In this document: piece by piece, positions 46,011 through 57,929 of the stretch | Layout: every line of letters begins with the position of its first letter | How positions within the stretch are numbered: position 1 is the stretch's first letter | From: Forficula auricularia | Taxonomy: Eukaryota > Arthropoda > Insecta > Dermaptera > Forficulidae | NCBI GenBank assembly: GCA_024734495.1 | Contig: JALMQS010000264.1 | Span: 310,001-374,000 of the forward strand | Direction: 5' to 3' | Length of the DNA stretch: 64,000 nt | Notes under the pieces: model-generated | What the model was told of the DNA's origin: nothing | Databases searched by the model: none | Seen by the model: the letters and a program-made list of their open reading frames with translations, nothing else | Translations under genes and position numbers: made by a program

Positions 46011-47462
46011 AAAGTGTAACATTGTAATAATTTTTGACCCCCTCCCACTACTCCAAATTTGGCATCCTAAAAAAATAAGCTCTTTTCCAATCTGTTTCGC
46101 ATTGGATAAAGTATAAACCCAAAACATAGGGCATGTTTTATTTGGATTAAAAATTAAATTCATTATTTTATATTGAAATGCCGAGTCTTGAAAAAGTTTG
46201 CACTTTTTCCTTTCATTATTTTATAAACTTTATAATATCTATATACCTATATTATAGATAATACTGAGAGGGAAAAGTGTAAACTTTTTTAAGATTCTGT
46301 ACGCAGTTTTCAATTTAAAATAAAGAATTTAATTTTTTTTCTCCAAATGAAACATGCCCTATGATTTTTGGTTTTTTGAATTGCATCTAGTCGATGACCT
46401 CGAATAAAATTTGATTCTGAAAATCGATCTCTTCGTATTCTCTAAAAAGTTTATGTTCAATAAAGGGAGCCATCAAATAACTAAATTCAGTATTAAAACT
46501 GAAATAAAGTAAAAAAAAATATTAAGCTTATAATTAAGTAATGGAGAGGGATTCAGCCAATGGGTAGCCTCTGCTGAATAAAAATTCCATTACTTAATTA
46601 TATACATATACAGCCATCAAAATTGTATCAAATATTTAGTTTTTTCAAAAAAAAAAAATAATAATAATAATAATAATAATCTTAAATATCGACTAAAAAA
46701 CTCGTATTATGAACCAATCTATATATATTTTAATTTAATTCTAGTATTTTAAATTCTAAAGGTTGTTTTTAAATTTAAATTATTAAATATAAAGTCAAAC
46801 AGCCCCTGTTTTATTACATTTTTTCAATTTTTAATTTTTTTAATGTATTATATTCTATTATATATTAAATAATAAGGTATGATTGTGAAGTCATACCGGC
46901 CAGCCTTGTCTCCTATGAATACTCCCTCTACCGCCCCTTGGATTAGGAATCGGATTTGCAAGTCTGGACAGGCAAGCCTTAGTTCGGTCCCCCGAGAGAC
47001 GCCATTAACATCTTCCCCCGGATCAACACAATATTGACCTATTTTCTTATCAATTTTGGAGTAGTTTTTTCTATAAAAACTGCTATATTATAATTTTTAA
47101 ACCAATTAATCATCTGAAGTGAAATTTTTAATAATTAATCACCTGGAAAATGAAAAATCCAAGGTGAGAGTCTAATCTCATAACCTGTGTAATCTTTGGA
47201 AAATACTCTTGATTGTTTTATTAATTTACAATTCTTTGTAAACAAAAATCGAATATCGTTTAATAAAATTCAAAAATATAGTGAAAATTTGAAAAATATG
47301 AATCTTTATGGAAGTATACAGGGTGTTACACAGAACTCGTTAATTAAAAGTTTCCATGGAAGGAGTTGGGAGAAAATTTTGAACTTTGACATATTTATGT
47401 TTTGGAATATGCTCTTTTTAAATAAATTATTAACAACTTTTGGAAACTTTCTGCTTTGCCGC
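46011..47462. other. AT-rich spacer
   Basis: Contains an (AAT)n microsatellite at 46659-46680, a small hairpin at 46540-46605 and a GC-richer patch at 46890-47030. An open frame at 47196-47531 runs into the palindrome and has no gene character. Confidence 0.4.
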
Positions 47463-48460
47463 AATAGCTATCAACTTTCTTATTTTCTATGGAACCACCA
47501 AATATTTTTGCATCATTGGATTAAGTGTTAAAAACTAAGATGATTTTGTATAATGCACTTGATGTCTAAAATTTATAATTCTCTGAGTTATCTTAGATAG
47601 TTTGTAAAATCTACCAATGTAGCGTTCATATTTAAAAATTAATAATAATTAAACCATTGTTTGTAGTATTAATTTGATCCATTAGAACTCTTAATTAGAC
47701 ATTAAAGAATCTTACTTAATTATAAAAATTCAATTTTTTTATCCAGGATGACCATAATATTCGTTTATTTCTGAAAATCAAAAAGTTGTTAATACTCAAT
47801 TTTTTCAATGGAACATACCATAAATTTTAGTATTTTTGAATTCTACATAAAAATTCAATAGGAGTTTATTAAATATTCTCTATACCTAAAATGAATAGTT
47901 TTTTAAATAAAAAATATTCTATATTTCACTCATCCAGATCTTAATTATTATGTTTGTATAAATAATTAAGATTTGGACGAGTGAAATTTAAAATATTTTT
48001 TATTTAAAAACTGTTCATTTTAGGTATAGAGATCATTTAATAAACTCGTATTGAATTTTTATGTAGAATTCAAAAATACTAAAATTTATACCATGTTCCA
48101 TTTGGAAAAATTGAGTATTAACAACTTTTTGATTTTCAGAATTAAACGATTATTATGGGCATCCTGGATATAAAATTTGAATTTTTATAATTAAGTAAGA
48201 TTCTTTATATTCTAATTAAGAGTTCTGATTGATCAAATTAATTCTACAAACAATAGTTTAATTATTATTAATTTTTAAAAATGAACGGTATATTGGTAGA
48301 TTTTACAAACTACCTAAAATAACTCTGAAATGATAAATTTTAAACATCAAGTGCATTATGCAAAATCATCTTAGTTTTTAACACTTAATCTGATGGTTCA
48401 AAAATATTTGGGGGGTTCCTTAGAAAACAAGAAAGTTGATAGCGATCATATGTATTATTG
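47463..48460. repeat. Near 1-kb palindrome
   Basis: Left arm (CTATCAACTTTCTTATTTTC... inward) and right arm mirror each other over about 490 bp with scattered mismatches. They meet at TAATTATTA-TGTTTGTA-TAAATAATTA near 47955. A transcript would fold into a long double-stranded RNA. No coding; likely a foldback transposon or a head-to-head duplication. Confidence 0.85.
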
Positions 48461-48587
48461 GCTTGGAAAAATGTTCTTATATTTTGAGTTTATCATTAAT
48501 TTGTCTTCACCTTCTCTCTTTCTCTTATATATAAATATATTTCATTATTTTAATATTAATTTACTATTTCTAAATTTCAATGTCCAG

Positions 48588-48661
48588 TCGAATGCAGTGG
48601 CTAATCCAGATTGCAAGCGAGTCTCTACGAGTCAGCCAGCTTCACCTCACTTCTCTTTCAT
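48588..48661 (+). CDS. Candidate exon, unknown gene
   Basis: Acceptor TTTCAATGTCCAG and a strong donor (ATGTGAGTTT) bound a 74-bp open segment that is GC-richer than its flanks. Reading from the acceptor gives Ser-Asn-Ala-Val-Ala-Asn-Pro and ends Ser-Phe before the donor. Product unknown. A shifted frame is also open, which weakens the call. Confidence 0.25.
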
Positions 48662-48920
48662 GTGAGTTTGTATTTTTTTTTCGTCTAACCATTGAGGGGC
48701 CTAGCCTCCGTCTTTTTAGTCCTTCTTTCCTGTACGAACATGTTCAGCGCAGCCAAGACGCTATAAACGTTACTTGGTCTCTAGCGCTAACCAGCTCACA
48801 CAGGAAAGAGTCTCTGCTAAGACCTTTAGACCTAGGATTTCTCATATTAACTTGAAATAGTTTTAATGTTGATTCCCATATGTATTGAATAGTCGTTGGC
48901 TTGTTCTCTATTATTCTAAT

Positions 48921-49239
48921 CTTAGACCATAAAATATATAGACACGCCCTCTGCTACTCTCCACACAGAGTGAAAGGTGGCCAACATCGCCTACAGATGA
49001 CGTCACGTTCTCGCATAAATATTTTGGTAATATTAATATAATATTAATTTGCGATTATTGGAATCCAAAATAAATGATCTAAACTACGATAAATGTATCT
49101 CAATGTATCAATATAATATTTCCTATAGTGGCCATGCTATTTCTGGGAGTTCCTACCTACAGATGACGTCACATTCTCTAGTTGATGTTGGCCTCACCAA
49201 ATCGACACCAGGGCGTGTCTATATATTTCATGGTCTAAG
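48921..49239. mobile_element. DNA transposon (319 bp) carrying two CRE octamers
   Basis: Terminal inverted repeats of 30 bp (CTTAGACCAT(A/G)AAATATAT...) agree at 29 of 30. A perfect 8-bp duplication ATTCTAAT lies at 48913-48920 and 49240-49247, the size used by hAT, P and Merlin elements. Internally two TGACGTCA octamers (48998-49005, 49164-49171) lie near the ends; they match the CREB/ATF consensus. The second copy is at 38798-39054. Confidence 0.85.
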
Positions 49240-49249
49240 ATTCTAATAG

Positions 49250-52200
49250 ACATTTAGCATTGCTAGTTGTAAATCTTGCGATTGTAATTTCCGCACCCAG
49301 TCGGTCGCGCGCTTCTAGAAGCATCTACTTTTCACGATAACATTATCACACTCGCCTAGTTTTTTTTCCTGGGAATTCTCATATTTATACAATTTAATAA
49401 AATTATTTATTTATATAAATTAAAAAAAAAGGAAATATTTTAAAGTAAATGCTTTTATTTTAATTACGAATATCTAGGCCACTAGGGAAGATTTCGCTAT
49501 TTAGATAAAAATAAAATCAATAAAAATTAATAAATTATTTTTAATTCATGTTATTTTAAAAGTAGTTGATTTCATACATCTGGTTAATTAAGTAAAATGC
49601 TATATGGTTAATTTTTGGATCAATAACCGCCTTAGAATCATTTGGTAGAAATAATTTTTGAGACAAATCGATTCCAGTTCATTAAAGCCGTTCCGTAGGT
49701 TTTAGATTGAACAGTTGTATGTTAATTTTTGGATGGGTGACCGACAGCCTAAGCTCACACTTTGTTTTTCAGTCATTTAGAGTTAGTTGTATTGATTGTC
49801 GCGGTTAGTTTTTGGATGGGTAACTGCTTAGAAAATTATATAATAATATTCAAGCAACACAGAATATTGTACTGATAGTGTTCCTAAACGAACCAGGTCT
49901 TATTTTAGCTTCTGAGATATATGCTATTTTGAAGAGGGGCTTCGCAGCTGATTTATATTTAATGGTGCAAGGACGTAGCCAAAGAGAAATTTCGGGGGGT
50001 TACTTAGTTTAGGGGGGGGCTTAGTTACCCACAAAGGAGTTAGGAGAGTATGAATATACTCGTAGGAGTAGTAGACATGATCTCCCTGATGCCCAGATTG
50101 CTTTTTTACCAGAGTAATATTTTTATTAAATTTTTATTGAACGTTTAATTTATATCATGTAAAATTTCAATTTTTCGGGAGAGGGGGTAAACATCTTTGC
50201 ACTTAGCAGGGGAAACCATCTTTAATTTGCTATTATAAAACTATTTTGATAAAAAATTAATCGAAATCAAGATGTAAAGATTGATAAAAAGACTTCTATA
50301 GTAAACATTAAGTATTAAAATGAATAAGACAAGAGGATGGCCATTCAGGAAAAATAAAAACTCAATTTTCTATTATCAGCGTTTCGATTAAATATTTAAT
50401 ATTCCCATTGTCATAGTTAGGGAGTTTTCTTAGGGGAGGCAGACGGCCACCACAATGTTTCAATTTCGGCAATTCAATTAGAGATCAACTAAGTTTTTAG
50501 TAGAATTGACAAATTTTGAAAGTAACGAAATAATTAAATAAGAAATACATAAGGGATGTCGCGTAAAATACTATTATTTTTATTCTTTATAGGTGTTCTA
50601 CGAGAAGTGGAAAGCGGCTATTTCTAAGCTGCTGATCGTCCAGTATTATATAATACAACGAATGTATGTATCCACAAGCGGGGCGCAGATCAATTCAATT
50701 AGTTTGATTTAGGTCGATCGAATTATTTTTTAAATTTTTCATAAAATCCTTAATTTGCAAAAAAAAGTTTTACTCCCTTAAATAGCACTTAGCTAGTTTG
50801 ATTACTAAAAGGCTTAGAATGCCTTTTTAGAACTTAGGATGTTTTTCTTTTTTTTCTCTTTCAGGCACAGATTTTCATCTTTACCCCTTACTAAGTAGAA
50901 GAAAGAAAATAGTAATTATAAAAAATTTTAATAAAACTTAAATAATAAAATAAATTTAATTTTTATTTTAATTAAATAAATTTAATTCATATTTTTTCAA
51001 TTTAAATTCACATATTATTTTTTTTATTTTTTTCAATTTATAGTATAAATTAAATTTTACATTAATTTACTCATTAAAGAAATTGAACGTTAAATTTTTA
51101 TTAAAATCACATATAATTAATTATACAATAACTATAATACAATATAACTACTACGTTTCAACCTACATATCTATATCATAAAAGAAATGAGTAATTTTTT
51201 TTTTTTGATTAGTTAAATTAATTAGAATAGGACTTTCAGTGACCCTCGACTACCAAGCGCATGTCCATGCAACCCATGCATGCAGGCGTGCCTACACCTT
51301 CTAAGACAGGAAGGAAGGAAGGAAGGATGGCTGCCCTGAGTAAAATGGATGATGTTGATGGGTGGTTTAGATTAGTGTAAGTCTATAAGTAAAACTCGAT
51401 CTACTGTCTTCTGGGATCGTGTTAGGATGTCTCTCTTTTCATTTAGGAACCACCCGCCCATCATCCATTCTTACCCGACCACCGTGGGACATCGCGGTCT
51501 CCGCTTTTTGATTATTCAAATGATAATCAAAAGGGCTCAAAAAAAGGTTTTCACTGTTTAGGAATTAATAGAATAGAAAGGTGTGTGGTTGGTCTAACAA
51601 TGTTTAGTAATGTATGTGTCCATTAGGAGAAACTACTCTAATACCTACTAGGGAAGGGTTTTCTATCTTTCTTTTCTTTCTCTTTGGTGTGCAGTGTCTA
51701 TGTGTGTTTTATTTTCAGGTGCAGCAGACATGCATTTATTAAACATTAATATAACCAACCACAAACATGCCTTTATAGTTAGGATCAGTTTATAATACTG
51801 ATAATCAGCGAATATATCCTCCTAGGTGATAAATTAGAATATAGGGGGCGATTTTATGAATATATATCTGCGCCTTCGCCAACGATATGCATGTATGGGG
51901 GTTTAGGCCTTTTAATGATTAATTACGGATCTTTCCGATTTTCTTGTGTATCGGTTGCAATGACAATTGAACTACTCAGATATACCATAGTATAGATGGT
52001 AAGTCTGGCGTAGGTGTCGCTTTTTTAGCAACCCCTTAGGTACACGATTATGCCGGGTTGAGGGGTTCCCGGTTGCCAGGTATATTAGGGCTCTCCAGCT
52101 ATCGAGAGGGCTCAATTGTCTATGCAACAAATACAAAGAGATTGGTTATATCCTCTATCTGAGTGACTGTGTATAGTTTTTCGAAAGACCATTACTGTAG

Positions 52201-52560
52201 TCTTTCCTGGAAACCTGAATGTACAGGACATATGCCTCTTGATCCACTTGGGTACAGGTGGAGTCCTGGAGAGATGTGCCATAGGGCTAGCTATGTTCGC
52301 TCGATAGGGTTTCTTTTTTTCAGCAGGGGCACATTAATCCTTGAATCTTACGCTGTACTTTACAATGATCGGATATACTATGATGTACTAGTAGGTTTCC
52401 CATCCTAATTTTAACAAATTTAAACTCTCCTCTTCTTAGCTCGTTTCGAAATCATGTAGGTAGGTGGGAGGAGAGATTTGAATTTGGTATTTTTTGATAA
52501 GAAATCTTTTCAATTATTATAATATGCTAGGTAATTTGTATGAGTGATATGTTTTTCCTC
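49250..52560. other. Mixed spacer, no gene recognised
   Basis: A possible short exon-like open segment at 50593-50641 follows a TTTATAG acceptor but has no supporting donor. A GGAA repeat lies at 51308-51328. The 51080-51175 block is a fragment of family D. An 81-codon frame at 52163-52408 has no recognisable features. Confidence 0.35.
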
Positions 52561-52800
52561 TTCTTTCTACTTACTATCGGGTTTGGGGCGCGTTTCCTCG
52601 TTCCATCCGATTTCCGGTTCGTTTTCGCGGTTTCGGTATTAGATCCGCGATTTGACCATTTCGATTAGGATTTCTAGGCCACACTGGACCTGTATCGTGT
52701 GTCGATATTTCGTGTACGCGTTCGCGTCGTCTCAAGAAATAAGACCATCTTGAAGACAGAAGACAAGATGATAGTTGGCCATCCGAGCCATTTTAAATTT
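52561..52800. promoter_or_regulatory. CpG-rich patch of unknown role
   Basis: Unusually many CG dinucleotides (GGCGCGTTTCCTCG, TTCGCGGTTTCGG, CGCGTTCGCGTCG) in an otherwise CpG-poor A/T background. It could be a promoter-like island upstream of the exon candidate at 52933 or part of a transposon; no promoter element was identified. Confidence 0.25.
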
Positions 52801-52932
52801 AGGGTTTAGGTTAGAGCATCAAACCACCAGCTCGCAAACAAGTGAACTTTTCGGTTAGTTTTTAAGAAATTTATTTAAAATATATAGCTTTTAATAAGGC
52901 CCTGGATTCTAAATTTTTTCTTTTTTTTCTAG

Positions 52933-52998
52933 GTTTGGTTGGTTTGTGGGGGCTGAAGCTGTCCATCTATTTACTATTCAGGTCCCGCCTGGACTACG
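52933..52998 (+). CDS. Candidate exon, unknown gene
   Basis: One of the best acceptors in the window (TTCTTTTTTTTCTAG) precedes a 66-bp segment ending at a GTAGGC donor. Two phases are open. One encodes a hydrophobic stretch (Leu-Ser-Ile-Tyr-Leu-Leu-Phe) followed by basic residues, which could be a membrane segment. No homology recognised. Confidence 0.3.
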
Positions 52999-53152
52999 GT
53001 AGGCATTTTTGCTTAATGGTTATTAATGATTTGTAATAACGATTAGATAAATTGAAAGTTTTTGCCGAGAGTAGCAGAATTTTTATATATTGAAGGAGAC
53101 AATAAAGAGTGTGTCTTCTGCTGGAATTATAAATTTTATTTATTTATAACGA

Positions 53153-53190
53153 GAAACTATAGTTTCGAGGGCTTTGCCCTCTTCATCATT
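53153..53190 (-). ncRNA. Hammerhead motif with mutated box I
   Basis: Mirror copy of 53374-53427. Box I reads AATGATGA (C3 to A) and the triplet is GTT, while helix II (GAGGGC/GCCCTC) and GAAA (53163-53166) are intact. Probably inactive through loss of C3. Confidence 0.55.
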
Positions 53191-53373
53191 CTATTACAAT
53201 GTATTCACAGGAATTAATTTATGAATGAAAGTTTTACATTTTTCATGTTAAGGTTATAAATTACATAGAGTGGGCAAGTTAAGAATTCTTAACTTGCCCA
53301 CTCTATGTAATTTATAACCTTAACACATGAAAAATGTAAAACTTTCATTCATAAATTAATTCCTGTGAATACA

Positions 53374-53427
53374 TTGTAATAGACTGATGAAGAGGGCAAA
53401 GCCCTCGAAACTATAGTCTCGTTATAA
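53374..53427 (+). ncRNA. Hammerhead ribozyme, most complete copy in the window
   Basis: CTGATGA (53384-53390), one extra A, helix II GAGGGC-AAA-GCCCTC (53392-53406, 6 bp), GAAA (53407-53410), helix III ACT-AT-AGT and cleavage triplet GTC (53416-53418). Helix I pairs GA with TC next to the core and TTGTAA (53374-53379) with TTATAA (53422-53427) across a small internal loop, as in natural type I hammerheads that use helix I/II tertiary contacts. The predicted cut follows position 53418. It belongs to a mobile palindrome. Confidence 0.75.
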
Positions 53428-53641
53428 ATAAATAAAATTTATAATTCCAGCAGAAGACACACTCTTTTATTGTCTCCTTCAACGATTAGATAAATCAATA
53501 TTTTTTAAAACTTCTCTTTTCTTTCATGATGTGGCTGTTTCGGTGAAAAGAAGAGGGATAATCTAAAAAATCGGCTCGTATTTGTCCATAAAAAAAGGTA
53601 AATATAATAAATAATCTATTAAAAAGAATAGATATTAACTT

Positions 53642-53717
53642 TACCCTAGTAGCACAATGTTTCAAACTATATAGTAACTATATAGGGGCTATATAAAAAC
53701 ATTCTGCTACTAGGGTA
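53642..53717. mobile_element. Tiny MITE (76 bp)
   Basis: Ends TACCCTAGTAGCACAATGTTT and its near complement form a hairpin; TA lies at both ends. Non-coding. Confidence 0.6.
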
Positions 53718-54044
53718 GTATTTAATATTTACCTATATCAATTATTTATTTGACTGTACAATTATTTAAATTCAATAATATTTTACGATAAATAGAGAAA
53801 GATTTTTCATTAAAGACCGTTTAGTTTTTTTTTTTTAATTTATTTATTTGATTGAAATCGCGTTTCACAATTTTTCAGAAGTTTTTAAAATTTTCATTTT
53901 CCGAGACCGACTAAATAAGAATTTCTATTTTTGAAAGTATGAAATCAATAATAAATAAATAAAAAGTATTATAAGAAGTGAGTGAAATGAAGTGAAGGTA
54001 TATTAAATCAACGTTGAGTGATGCTGCGAATTTATTTGACTTAC

Positions 54045-54086
54045 AGTGTAGCGAGAGAAAAACAGCTCCAAGGAATGATCGCTTAC
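54045..54086 (-). CDS. Candidate micro-exon, unknown gene
   Basis: On the minus strand a strong acceptor (TTGTTTTTGTTTCAG) and a consensus donor (GTAAGTC) bound 42 bp, open in phase 0 (14 codons, Val-Ser-Asp-His to Arg-Tyr-Thr). Short size makes chance likely; no homology recognised. Confidence 0.25.
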
Positions 54087-54349
54087 CTGAAACAAAAACA
54101 ACCAATTCGATACATTAGATTTTATAGCCTATGGAGGGAGAGAGAGGGTGGCTGCATGCCAATTAAAAATTTAATTAGAAATGATTAAATTGGTCAAGTA
54201 GAACTCAAAAAGACTGAGTATTTATTTTTTGTCTATTAATTCTATTATATACGCCTATAAATAATTACATATTTATTTTAATATCGTTTTAGAATCGAAT
54301 GTAACAAAACTTTCTAAGTGATATTATTATCTATTTAAAATTTGAATTT

Positions 54350-54545
54350 TTAGTTAAATCCCACATAATTAATTATAATTATTTATTGAACATGAATATA
54401 AATAACCTAAAATAGGAGTGGGTGCTGATACTGATCAATCGCAGAACAAGTCGATCGAAACGTCGTAGTTTTATTGTATTATTTATTCGTGTTCAATAAA
54501 TAATTATAATTAATTATGTGTGATTTAACTAAAAATTCAAATTTT
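54350..54545. mobile_element. Palindromic element, family D
   Basis: Inverted arms (AATTATAATTATTTATTGAA) around 54440. The plus-strand centre has CTGATCA (54431-54437), ATCG/CGAT, GAAA (54457-54460) and CGTC: a hammerhead layout with G8 changed to C, so probably inactive. Confidence 0.6.
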
Positions 54546-57086
54546 AATCAAATTAATCACAAAAATAAAAGCTTCAACAGCTTCCTTGCAGATTATTATT
54601 CATTTAATTATTTATTAATATACAAGCAAATGCTCTGAGGCACTTTGCCTTTTGGAACAGTAAAAAGTATAAATTAAAAAAAATATTATTATGGAGTCTT
54701 AGAGTCCAAATACATTACAAGAGAAATTCTAGTTAGAGAAGTCTGTGTACTTAATTTTCATTTTAAGGGTCGCGACTAAAAGTTAAAGAAACGCTGTGGT
54801 AGACCATATTTGTAGTCGTAATATGTATTGGTAATTAATTCTACATTCCACCGATCAATTTTATCTTATAATCTTACTAGAACCAAATTCATGGTTAACG
54901 ATGAGACGTTTCTTAATTCCGAAGTTCATAGTGATAATATAATATTCGAATGTTAAACGTTTTTTTAATAAAATAGTATTTATTTAATCGACCCGATAAA
55001 CATGATAGTTATAGATTAATATTTCATTGATTATATTACGAATTAAAACTCATTATGATATAAACATATTATGTGTCGCCTAATTCAAAAAACAAATTAT
55101 TGTCAGAAATTTTTTTTTTTTTTTTTTGCTCCGGGCCTAAGCTATTGATTTTAATTTTATTGAATTTTTGTGAGGATTTTTTATATAAGGAGTAAAAATT
55201 TATACTTTTAAAGACTAGTTAAAGGTACCTCCAACTTGACTAATTCAACAAAATTGTTTCAAAAGGGGGCCCAAATAATTGGTATAAACGTTTTTTGCTT
55301 CCCCTGTAAAATGCCAAAAATTGTAATTATCTGGTTTTGGAAATAGACGACACATTGACGGGACGAGGAAAGTTTTAGGATGGAGCGAAACCCAATTATA
55401 GGGCCCCCCTTACTTGCCCCTAATATATACCAGTTGGATCTTTGGTGCCCCTGGTAAAGGTTTGGGCCTTGCGGTATTAAGGTCATTCACATTCTAACTA
55501 CAGGTTCGCAATCAAAATAGAGAAAAGGGAAAAAAATATTTTTTATTTTATTTTTCTTTATTGCTGAGGCATCTCCTGGGCCGCCCCGTTCGCCTTATGG
55601 TAAGGCCGGCCCCGAGACGACAGGTATATAATATTTGTTGAATTAATGTATTGCTTTTTAGAATTAAATACATACAATTTACACCTTGTTTAAAGGGAGC
55701 CCCTGCTACTTAGACAACTGAATTAGCAGATTAGTTAAGGGTATATCTACCCTGCGAAAAAAAGGTGCCCTCGTACACGCGATTCTTACTCCAAAAATTT
55801 ACTTTTAAAACTTCTGTATTTGGCTCGAAATATGCAATATTTGTATAAGAATCTTCTAATTATGCAATTGCATAGGAATCCGGTCTCTACACATAACAAA
55901 AAACCCCACTGGTTGTATGTAATACCTATACTTCTGGATCCAACCCCGGATTGACTACCACTTTCAACCATATTATCTGAAAAAAAATTTCAATTGATAA
56001 AAGGAAAATTTATTTTTAGATTTCTAATAAACGTTTTGGGATCGTTTTATAAAAGAAATGAATTTATTTATTATATTAAGAAACAATTTAAAATTTTAAA
56101 GTCAAAAACCTAAGATTTTATGTAGAAAATATTTTTATATTGCATATCATAGGGTTTCCATCTTTTTTTTTCAAAAAAAGATTCTCAATTCTTTGGATTT
56201 ATTATTTATATAGCTTATTGTTAAGTACCGAATAGGTATAAGAATAGAATTTTCCTTTCCTGGCTTTCTATTTCAAGGGCCAACGATAGAAAAGATAAGA
56301 CGAGAATTAGATTCAATTTGGTTCAAATTGAATAATGAGAAGAAAGTACAGTAAAGGACAAAACAGTTTCTGTTGGCCTAGAGACAAACAGACAATAATA
56401 GAGACAAATGAGAGGAATTGTCTGAAATCTATTATCATCAGAGGGGGTTCTGATGCATTTCGAGGGTAGAATATGTGTGAGGGAGGGTCATTTTTCAATC
56501 AGCCTCGACCCTAAGGCCAAGGGCAGGCTTCGTCAGTGTCAACGGCTAAGCTATCTCGTTTACGAATTACATGAGGCAGATTACTAGGCTAGCTAGCTAT
56601 TTATTCTGTTTGGGCGTGAGCCAAACCGAGAAGGAAGATAACAGCCACATTCGGAGAGGGAATTCATCTCCAGAGTAGTGTTTTACTTTCACTTTTAGTT
56701 GGAATATGTCAAGTATTAGAATGTCGAAGATTTATTGCTTCGGTGGTTTAGTTTTTTTTTATCAGAAAGATGAATTGACTAAGATTACAGATTTTAATTG
56801 AGATAAACTCATTAGAATGCACGACGTTTCGACCCAGTGCCGTAACTAGCCTTTGAAAAGCCCTGTGGTTAGTGTTAACTTCCCGGTTAGAACACTTGGT
56901 CTAGAGCATGTTTTCTAGACACTAGAAGATAAAAGCAATAAAAGCTGAATAAGACAACTTCTAGAGTGAGTGTGCTATCAATGAGTGTGCTATCAATCCT
57001 TCTATTGTTTTAAATAAATTTTAGTAAATAAATAAATATTAATAAAACCATACATTTTTTGTAAGAATTTAATTTCACTATAAATA
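54546..57086. other. Spacer with transposon debris
   Basis: A degraded DNA element may span about 55129-55610 (CCGGGCCTAAG and complement GGGGCCGGCCTTACCATAAG ends, GGGCCC blocks inside). A hammerhead 3' fragment (minus GTCGAAACGTCGTGC) lies at 56821-56835, and a 16-bp tandem duplication (TGAGTGTGCTATCAA) at 56967-56998. No gene. Confidence 0.4.
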
Positions 57087-57757
57087 CAGTGGACTCTCGA
57101 TAATTCGAACTCCTCAGCTGTTAACTTCGGTGAATCGAAAAAATGCTGTGATACGCTCGAAATCCTTTTCGTAACAGGGGGGGGGAAAACGTTCTATAAT
57201 TCGAACTAGGCCACTTCCCCTATTTATAATTCGAATTTTTCCTAGCAATGTTATCTATTGCAATGTTAATACATATGTAATTTTTTTTCTTTTTTGTCGT
57301 TTTCATTATTTTTACATTTTTACTTGAGGCTATATATAAAATCTATGTAAGCTCATACATATTTTCAAAAATATAATTAAAACTCTTAATAATTCGAATT
57401 TTTTTCTTTCCTCTTGATAATTCAAACTTCTTGATCAGTGTTTCTTAAAGTGTGTTCAGCGGAACCCTGGGGTTCCATGAAAACCCGCCAAGGGTCCCAC
57501 AAAAAAATTCACGACAGGTGAAAAAATTCTAGTGTTGAAAAGGAAAGTGGAGTTTTGGATTAGTTGTGTGAAACCCATTTCCATAACAACACTTTAACTT
57601 GAATCACAAAATTGTCTGGTTCCACGCTTACCCCCCAAACGGAAAAGGGTTCCACATTCGAAAAAGTATGAGAAACACTGTTCTTGATAATTCGAAGCCT
57701 CGATAATTCGAATTTTTCTTTTAGTCTCTTGGATTTCGAATTATTGAGAGTCGACTG
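57087..57757. mobile_element. pogo/Tigger-like MITE split by a hAT
   Basis: Ends CAGTGGACTCTCGATAATTC and (complement) CAGTCGACTCTCAATAATTC with TA on both sides (57085-57086, 57758-57759). Internal ATAATTCGAA repeats are typical of pogo-like MITEs. Excluding the nested hAT it is about 418 bp. Confidence 0.8.
57436..57680. mobile_element. Nested hAT MITE with perfect duplication
   Basis: Ends CAGTGTTTCTTAAAGTGTG and (complement) CAGTGTTTCTCATACTTTTT. Perfect duplication TTCTTGAT at 57428-57435 and 57681-57688. Length is 245 bp; inserted after the pogo-like host element. Confidence 0.9.
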
Positions 57758-57929
57758 TATGTAGTATGTATCAATTTAATGTTTTACCATTTATGATATG
57801 AGTATTTACAGAGCTTTTTCAGAGCCCTACTATATAAACGGTGCACCTAGTTATTTACGTCACTATTTATACCCTTATTATATAGTGTGGGTTTTAAGTG
57901 CAAATTGAAGTTTTAATATAGACTGAAAA

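Larger units (their letters stand above)
53090..53482. mobile_element. Almost perfect 393-bp palindrome with opposed hammerheads, family A2
   Basis: Two arms of about 196 bp meet without a spacer at GTTAAGAATTCTTAAC (centre 53285/53286). Both arms end in GAAGGAGACAATAAAGAGTG or its complement. Each arm holds a hammerhead motif. High arm identity indicates a recent origin or gene conversion. A GCCGAGAGTAGCAGAAT end block precedes it; the same block follows the family A elements at 4.7 and 27.85 kb. Confidence 0.85.

Noticed and set aside
50593..50641. Exon-like segment after TTTATAG
   Set aside because: Acceptor is plausible but the donor (GTATTA) is weak and the frame simply runs on into A/T-rich sequence.
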